Positions 60,271 through 64,000 of a stretch of DNA of 64,000 bases are shown here, one piece after another. Position 1 is the first letter of the stretch; each line of letters begins with the position of its first letter. The stretch is from contig NZ_KB233222.1 in the NCBI RefSeq assembly GCF_000314855.2, positions 1,460,559 to 1,524,558 on the forward strand, in the 5' to 3' direction. This stretch comes from Providencia burhodogranariea DSM 19968. GTDB lineage: Bacteria; Pseudomonadota; Gammaproteobacteria; Enterobacterales; Enterobacteriaceae. Position numbers and translations under genes: made by a program. The notes below the pieces were generated by a model. The model was not told the DNA's origin and searched no databases. It worked only from the letters and a program-made list of their open reading frames with translations.

Positions 60271-60384
60271 ATGTGTTGTTCTTTTTTGGGTCTTACTGAA
60301 TTTAATGCTATTCACGCTAAGCATGATATCTCATTCATTTCATCAGATGGACATCCATCCAAGTTACTCCGAATCCTCATATAA
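60271..60384 (+). CDS. Hypothetical 37-aa ORF in a gene-free region
   Basis: ATG at 60271 has AAAGGA seven bases upstream, and a TATAAT box lies 50 bp before it. The product starts MCCSFLGLTEFNAIHAKHD and ends GHPSKLLRILI. No gene follows on this strand for 700 bp, so it is either a small protein, a leader left behind by a lost gene, or chance. I recognise no family. Confidence 0.35.
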   Translation: MCCSFLGLTEFNAIHAKHDISFISSDGHPSKLLRILI

Positions 60385-60458
60385 TTGATATTAACAAGCT
60401 ACTTTTACCACGCTAAAATTATTAAGTCAATGAATACAAAGATATTTCCCGAACGTGC

Positions 60459-60484
60459 ATTTTATGCATAATTATGCATAAAAT
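60459..60484. promoter_or_regulatory. Perfect 26-bp palindrome, ArgR-like operator candidate
   Basis: The half-site ATTTTATGCATAA is followed directly by its exact complement. The core TATGCATAATTATGCATA differs from the ArgR box TNTGAATWWWWATTCANW at one symmetric pair, and ArgR sites with ATGCAT halves exist in E. coli. It is 87 bp below the 60271 ORF and about 600 bp above pdxK, so its target is not obvious. Confidence 0.5.
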
Positions 60485-60910
60485 ATATTGTAACCCCTTA
60501 TGCTTTCAGAAATAAGCGAATAATCAACCATAAAACACTTACTAAAAAACCGCACTTTTTATCGATAAAAATAAATTTTCCCCTGTTTTATTTTGTTAAG
60601 CCACCTTCATTACTCCGATAGCGCGTGTCGATTATTTAATGGTTCACTTAAGCATGATATTTTGAATTAGTACCGATATAGTTAGAAATGGCAAAGCTTG
60701 ATACATTTTTCTAGGAGAGGTTAATCTTTAAAGCTTGGTAACCCTTCTGAGCTGTTGAACTTTGCAGCTTTTACCTTAATTAAATACGTTTAATTCGAAT
60801 AATATTGACCGACAAAGATCTATCGCTCCTAATAAACCGATTAAAGCGATGAAAAAATAAGAATCAATACATAATAATTTCTAGCATCAATATTTATCAA
60901 CAGTTTAGCG

Positions 60911-60940
60911 TTGACATCGAATGTGAACAGGCATCTTATA
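60911..60940 (+). promoter_or_regulatory. Probable pdxK promoter
   Basis: TTGACA at 60911-60916 is a consensus -35; CTTATA at 60935-60940 (or overlapping TTATAT) at 18-19 bp serves as -10. This gives a 5' leader of about 145 nt before pdxK. Confidence 0.5.
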
Positions 60941-61090
60941 TGAGTAATATGTTTCATCGATATCATCATCGTTCTAGATGCTATTGATTATTCTGACAGG
61001 CAAATCTGACTACCTTAGCCTCAGGATTAGCTTTGTTTGTCGCCTACATGAAACTCGAATTATTTTGGATATATGCTTAAAGAGAGATAA

Positions 61091-61939
61091 ATGGATACCT
61101 TTAACCTCACTTCAAATAGTTTTCAAAACGATACAAACGCCACTCCTCTACCTTATGATGTGATATCTATACAATCACAAGTTGTTTACGGTAGCGTTGG
61201 TAATAGCATTGCAGTTCCTGCACTAATGAAACAAGGATTAAGAGTCGCTGCAGTTCCTACTGTAATTTTAAGTAATACACCGCATTACTCGACCTGTTAT
61301 GGCGGGGAATTACCTGGGGAATGGTTTCGTGGTTATTTAAATGGGCTGATCGAACGTGATTGTCTCAATAGTATACGTGCCATACTGACGGGTTATTTAG
61401 GATCTAAAGATAAAGCCCATGATCTTGCTCAATGGTTATCTGTAATACGTAATCTACGCCCTTCTATACCAATTATTGTTGATCCAGTCATGGGGGATGA
61501 AGATAGTGGATTTTATATTCCGCCAGAAATAGCGACTGTTTACCGTGATGATGTTATTCCTTTAGCTACTGGTATCATTCCCAACAAATTTGAATTATCA
61601 ATACTTAGTGGACAAGAGATAAATACGCTGGAGGATGCAACTATCTCCGCTCGCTTATTATTAAAAGGTAACACTAAATGGGTTATTATCACGAGTGCAT
61701 TTCAACCCGATGAAGATAATATTGAAGTTGTTTGTGTCACAAAGGATGATACTACTGTTATTCGCCACAAACGTTACCCTGTAACACCAAAGGGTACTGG
61801 GGATTTATTTGGTGCAGAATTAACAGCGCAGCTATTAGCCGGGCTGTCTGTCCCTGATGCAGCTAAGATGGCATGCTTACGCATAGAGCAAGGTATTATT
61901 CATATGGCAGCTACTGGCCGTAGTGAATTGGTCCTTTAG
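61091..61939 (+). CDS. pdxK: Pyridoxal/pyridoxine/pyridoxamine kinase PdxK
   Basis: This 282-aa ribokinase-fold kinase phosphorylates B6 vitamers in the salvage of pyridoxal phosphate. SIQSQVVYGSVGNSIAVPAL and VILSNTPHYSTCYGGELPGEW match PdxK rather than PdxY. The anion-hole/catalytic motif is KGTGDLFGAELTAQLL (about 237-252). The length matches E. coli PdxK (283 aa). In E. coli pdxK lies next to crr, so its place beside zwf here is a local rearrangement. Confidence 0.92.
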   Translation: MDTFNLTSNSFQNDTNATPLPYDVISIQSQVVYGSVGNSIAVPALMKQGLRVAAVPTVILSNTPHYSTCYGGELPGEWFRGYLNGLIERDCLNSIRAILTGYLGSKDKAHDLAQWLSVIRNLRPSIPIIVDPVMGDEDSGFYIPPEIATVYRDDVIPLATGIIPNKFELSILSGQEINTLEDATISARLLLKGNTKWVIITSAFQPDEDNIEVVCVTKDDTTVIRHKRYPVTPKGTGDLFGAELTAQLLAGLSVPDAAKMACLRIEQGIIHMAATGRSELVL

Positions 61940-62082
61940 CCATAAAAATCTATGGTAACCCCCCGTTTTTGCAACACAAATTTTGATGTATGATGGGCTT
62001 GCTTAAACCTATTCGGCATCTAATGAGCATATTGCCCGTGCCACGATGAGTTCCGCACCTGTTGAGCCTTGAAAAAGCCATC

Positions 62083-62103
62083 GGCTTTATAAAGCCATTT
62101 TTT
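62083..62103 (+). terminator. Terminator after pdxK
   Basis: GGCTT-TATA-AAGCC is followed by ATTTTTT, 140 nt below the pdxK stop. The stem is short, so termination may be partial. Confidence 0.55.
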
Positions 62104-62193
62104 ATGTCTGGTTCAACATTTACCTAAATCAATACCGATTAAAGTGACATTATTCATTGACGTTATTCATAATGGCCTCTTCCCAAAGAAAAA

Positions 62194-62222
62194 CACCCTG
62201 TCAGTTTACCGCTCACAGGGTG
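62194..62222 (-). terminator. Terminator of zwf
   Basis: CACCCTGT (62194-62201) pairs with ACAGGGTG (62215-62222), and on the minus strand TTTTTCTTTGGG follows. It lies about 70 nt below the zwf stop. Confidence 0.8.
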
Positions 62223-62292
62223 GGGGTGACCATCTCATTAAGCCAGTTGACTGACTCAGACAACTGACTTTTCCATTTTATGATATTAAAGA

Positions 62293-63768
62293 TTACTCAA
62301 ATTCATTCCATGAACGGCCATCACGTGTAATCATCGCAACAGAAGCAATAGGCCCCCAAGTTCCGGCTTGATATGGCTTAGGTGATTCATTATCCATCGC
62401 CCATGCATCCATGATCGAATCAACAAATTTCCATGCTTCTTCAACTTCATCTCTGCGTACAAACAGCGCTTGAATTCCGCGCATCGCTTCAAGCAATAAG
62501 CGCTCATAAGCATCCGCTAAGTGAGTTTGATTAAAAGTTTCAGAAAAACTTAAGTCTAATTTAGTCGTTTGCAAACGATGCTTATGATCCAAGCCCGGAG
62601 CCTTGTTCATAATCTCAATATCAATCCCTTCATCTGGTTGCAAACGAATGGTTAATTTATTTTGCGGTAATTCTTGATAACTTTCAGAGAAAATATTCAA
62701 TGCAGGTTTTTTAAAGTAAACGACTATCTCTGAACATTTAGCGGGTAAGCGTTTACCTGTTCGTAAGTAAAAAGGAACCCCAGCCCATCGCCAATCATCA
62801 ATATCCACGCGAAGCGCAACGAATGTTTCTGTTGAGCTTTGTTTATTCGCACCTTCTTCTTCCAGATAGCCTGGAACTTTATTCCCTTGTACAAACCCAG
62901 CGTTATATTGACCTCGAACTGCTTTTTCACGAACGTTCGTATGATCGATTCGACGTAATGAACGTAAGACTTTCACTTTTTCATCACGAATACGGTCTGA
63001 GGTTAAATCTGCTGGCGGCGACATCGCAATCATGGTTAAGATTTGTAATAGATGGTTTTGCACCATATCACGCATCTGACCTGCTTGATCAAAATACCCC
63101 CAACGTCCTTCAATCCCAACTTCTTCAGCAACAGTAATTTGGACATGATCGATAGTTCGATTATCCCAATTATTGATGAATAGTGAGTTTGCAAAGCGTA
63201 ATGCTAGAAGATTTAAAACTGTCTCTTTACCTAAATAATGGTCGATACGGTAAACTTGGGTTTCATCAAAATATTTTGCAACTTCATTATTAATCTCTTG
63301 TGAAGATGCTAAGTCTGTCCCTAATGGTTTTTCCATAACAACACGGTTTGGTTGTTTGTTAAGACCTGCATGAGCAAGCCCTTGACACACTGAACCAAAC
63401 GTACTTGGTGGCATAGCAAAATAATGAATAGCAGGTTGACCATCCTGTTTAATCATTTCAGCTAAAAGGTCGAAACTTTCAGTTTGATTAACGTCTAGGT
63501 TACAAAAATCTAAACGTGCGCTCAGCTTTTCCCAAAGTGCAGGATCAAGGTCTTCTTTCAAAAATTCGTTGAATGCTTGCTGAACAAACTCAATGTAATC
63601 ACTCTGACTCCACTGTGCACGACCGACACCGATAATTCGGGAGTCTGGGTGAAGGTAACCTGCTTTCTCTAATTGATAAAGGGATGGAAGCAGCTTACGA
63701 CGTGCGAGGTCTCCTTTGGTGCCGAAAATAATCAAGTCACAGGCTTGAGCAGCATTATTTACCGCCAT
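62293..63768 (-). CDS. zwf: Glucose-6-phosphate 1-dehydrogenase
   Basis: Zwf makes 6-phosphogluconolactone and NADPH, the entry to the oxidative pentose phosphate and Entner-Doudoroff routes. The 491-aa length equals that of E. coli. The nucleotide motif IIFGTKGDLARRKLLPSLY (about 15) and the active-site RIDHYLGKE (about 178-186) are intact. The start MAVNNAAQ has AGGAG seven bases upstream; five further in-frame residues are unaligned. The upstream region has HexR-type operators, so the gene is probably repressed by HexR until ketodeoxyphosphogluconate accumulates. Confidence 0.97.
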   Translation of the reverse strand: MAVNNAAQACDLIIFGTKGDLARRKLLPSLYQLEKAGYLHPDSRIIGVGRAQWSQSDYIEFVQQAFNEFLKEDLDPALWEKLSARLDFCNLDVNQTESFDLLAEMIKQDGQPAIHYFAMPPSTFGSVCQGLAHAGLNKQPNRVVMEKPLGTDLASSQEINNEVAKYFDETQVYRIDHYLGKETVLNLLALRFANSLFINNWDNRTIDHVQITVAEEVGIEGRWGYFDQAGQMRDMVQNHLLQILTMIAMSPPADLTSDRIRDEKVKVLRSLRRIDHTNVREKAVRGQYNAGFVQGNKVPGYLEEEGANKQSSTETFVALRVDIDDWRWAGVPFYLRTGKRLPAKCSEIVVYFKKPALNIFSESYQELPQNKLTIRLQPDEGIDIEIMNKAPGLDHKHRLQTTKLDLSFSETFNQTHLADAYERLLLEAMRGIQALFVRRDEVEEAWKFVDSIMDAWAMDNESPKPYQAGTWGPIASVAMITRDGRSWNEFE

Positions 63769-63797
63769 ATTGGTTCTCCTCAATTTGCGGAATTTAT

Positions 63798-63812
63798 TGT
63801 AATTTTGTTACA
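63798..63812. promoter_or_regulatory. HexR-type operator near zwf start
   Basis: TGTAATTTTGTTACA has perfect TGTAA/TTACA arms with five bases between them. It lies 30 bp above the zwf ATG. Confidence 0.65.
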
Positions 63813-63946
63813 AAATTAGCCAGATGTCCCGTTAATGTACTCTTTTGAATGTATTCAGTAAATATTGATGACACTAACTGCCATCTTTATGGTTAAAAAA
63901 TCATCAGCCGCTCGTTCTTAAACCTTGACTGAATGGAGACAGCCCT

Positions 63947-63961
63947 TGTAATTAAATTACA
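63947..63961. promoter_or_regulatory. HexR operator between zwf and the expected hexR
   Basis: TGTAATTAAATTACA is a perfect 15-bp palindrome and the consensus HexR (YebK) site. A weaker copy (GTAAATGAAATTAC) follows at 63967-63980. In E. coli hexR is divergent from zwf; here it should begin just past the right edge. Confidence 0.8.
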
Positions 63962-64000
63962 AAACCGTAAATGAAATTACTGAACTGAAAATTAGATACA

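Larger units (their letters stand above)
60385..61090. other. Gene-free stretch between mdtJ and pdxK
   Basis: About 700 bp with no supported gene. It holds the 26-bp palindrome at 60459-60484 and the probable pdxK promoter. Otherwise it is AT-rich with nothing recognisable. Confidence 0.4.

Noticed and set aside
61091-61939. Annotation as pdxY
   Set aside because: The sequence matches PdxK (SIQSQVVYGSVGNSIAVPAL, STCYGGELPGEW) rather than PdxY, which has QSHVVYGHAGN.

Overview
The window looks like chromosomal DNA of an AT-rich member of the Enterobacterales, family Morganellaceae, most probably Providencia. The pointers are an L-amino-acid deaminase that is the hallmark of the Proteus/Providencia/Morganella group, a tyrosine decarboxylase-tyrosine permease pair known from Providencia, and core proteins that align closely with E. 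coli throughout (AhpCF, FNR, UspE, PntAB, HrpA, LdhA, MinCDE, RNase D, FadD, YoaA, Zwf). Species assignment is inference.

Layout. 0-2.4 kb: peroxide defence (ahpC-ahpF, with an OxyR-type box). 2.4-7.5 kb: yhiI-rbbA-yhhJ, an HlyD plus ABC exporter operon. 7.8-11.5 kb: a GNAT acetyltransferase, an ABC-F ATPase behind a structured leader with a 33-codon upstream ORF, a 52-aa ORF and a YqjI-type PadR regulator. 11.8-15.1 kb: tyrDC-tyrP, a tyramine-forming system. 15.4-25.2 kb: quinone oxidoreductase, fnr, uspE, pntAB, ydgH and ydgI, in an E. coli-like order. 26-36 kb: hrpA, a broken azoR, the ydbH-ynbE-ydbL envelope operon and ldhA-hslJ. 36-40 kb: grxB, a RidA-family gene, a 50-aa ribbon-helix-helix-like protein, chaA and a lipoprotein.

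40.4-46.3 kb is the accessory part. A 332-nt group II intron relic and a frameshifted IS1182-type element both sit on one transcription terminator, that of the L-amino-acid deaminase gene. Upstream of the deaminase are a long non-coding stretch, an ASCH protein, a small membrane protein and a decayed prophage end containing the tail of a tyrosine integrase.

46.3-60 kb is conserved again: ycgN-ycgM-lytic transglycosylase-ycgL, minCDE, rnd, fadD, yeaY, tsaB, yoaA/yoaB and the spermidine exporter mdtJI. 60.1-61.1 kb has no recognised gene but holds a 26-bp palindrome and a short ORF. The window ends with pdxK and zwf; the zwf promoter carries HexR-type operators, implying hexR lies just beyond the right edge.

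I found no tRNA, rRNA or CRISPR array. The best candidate for an undescribed system is the ABC-F gene with its leader peptide and mutually exclusive hairpins, which looks like inducible control of a ribosome-protection protein. Next is the shared targeting of one terminator hairpin by two different mobile elements.
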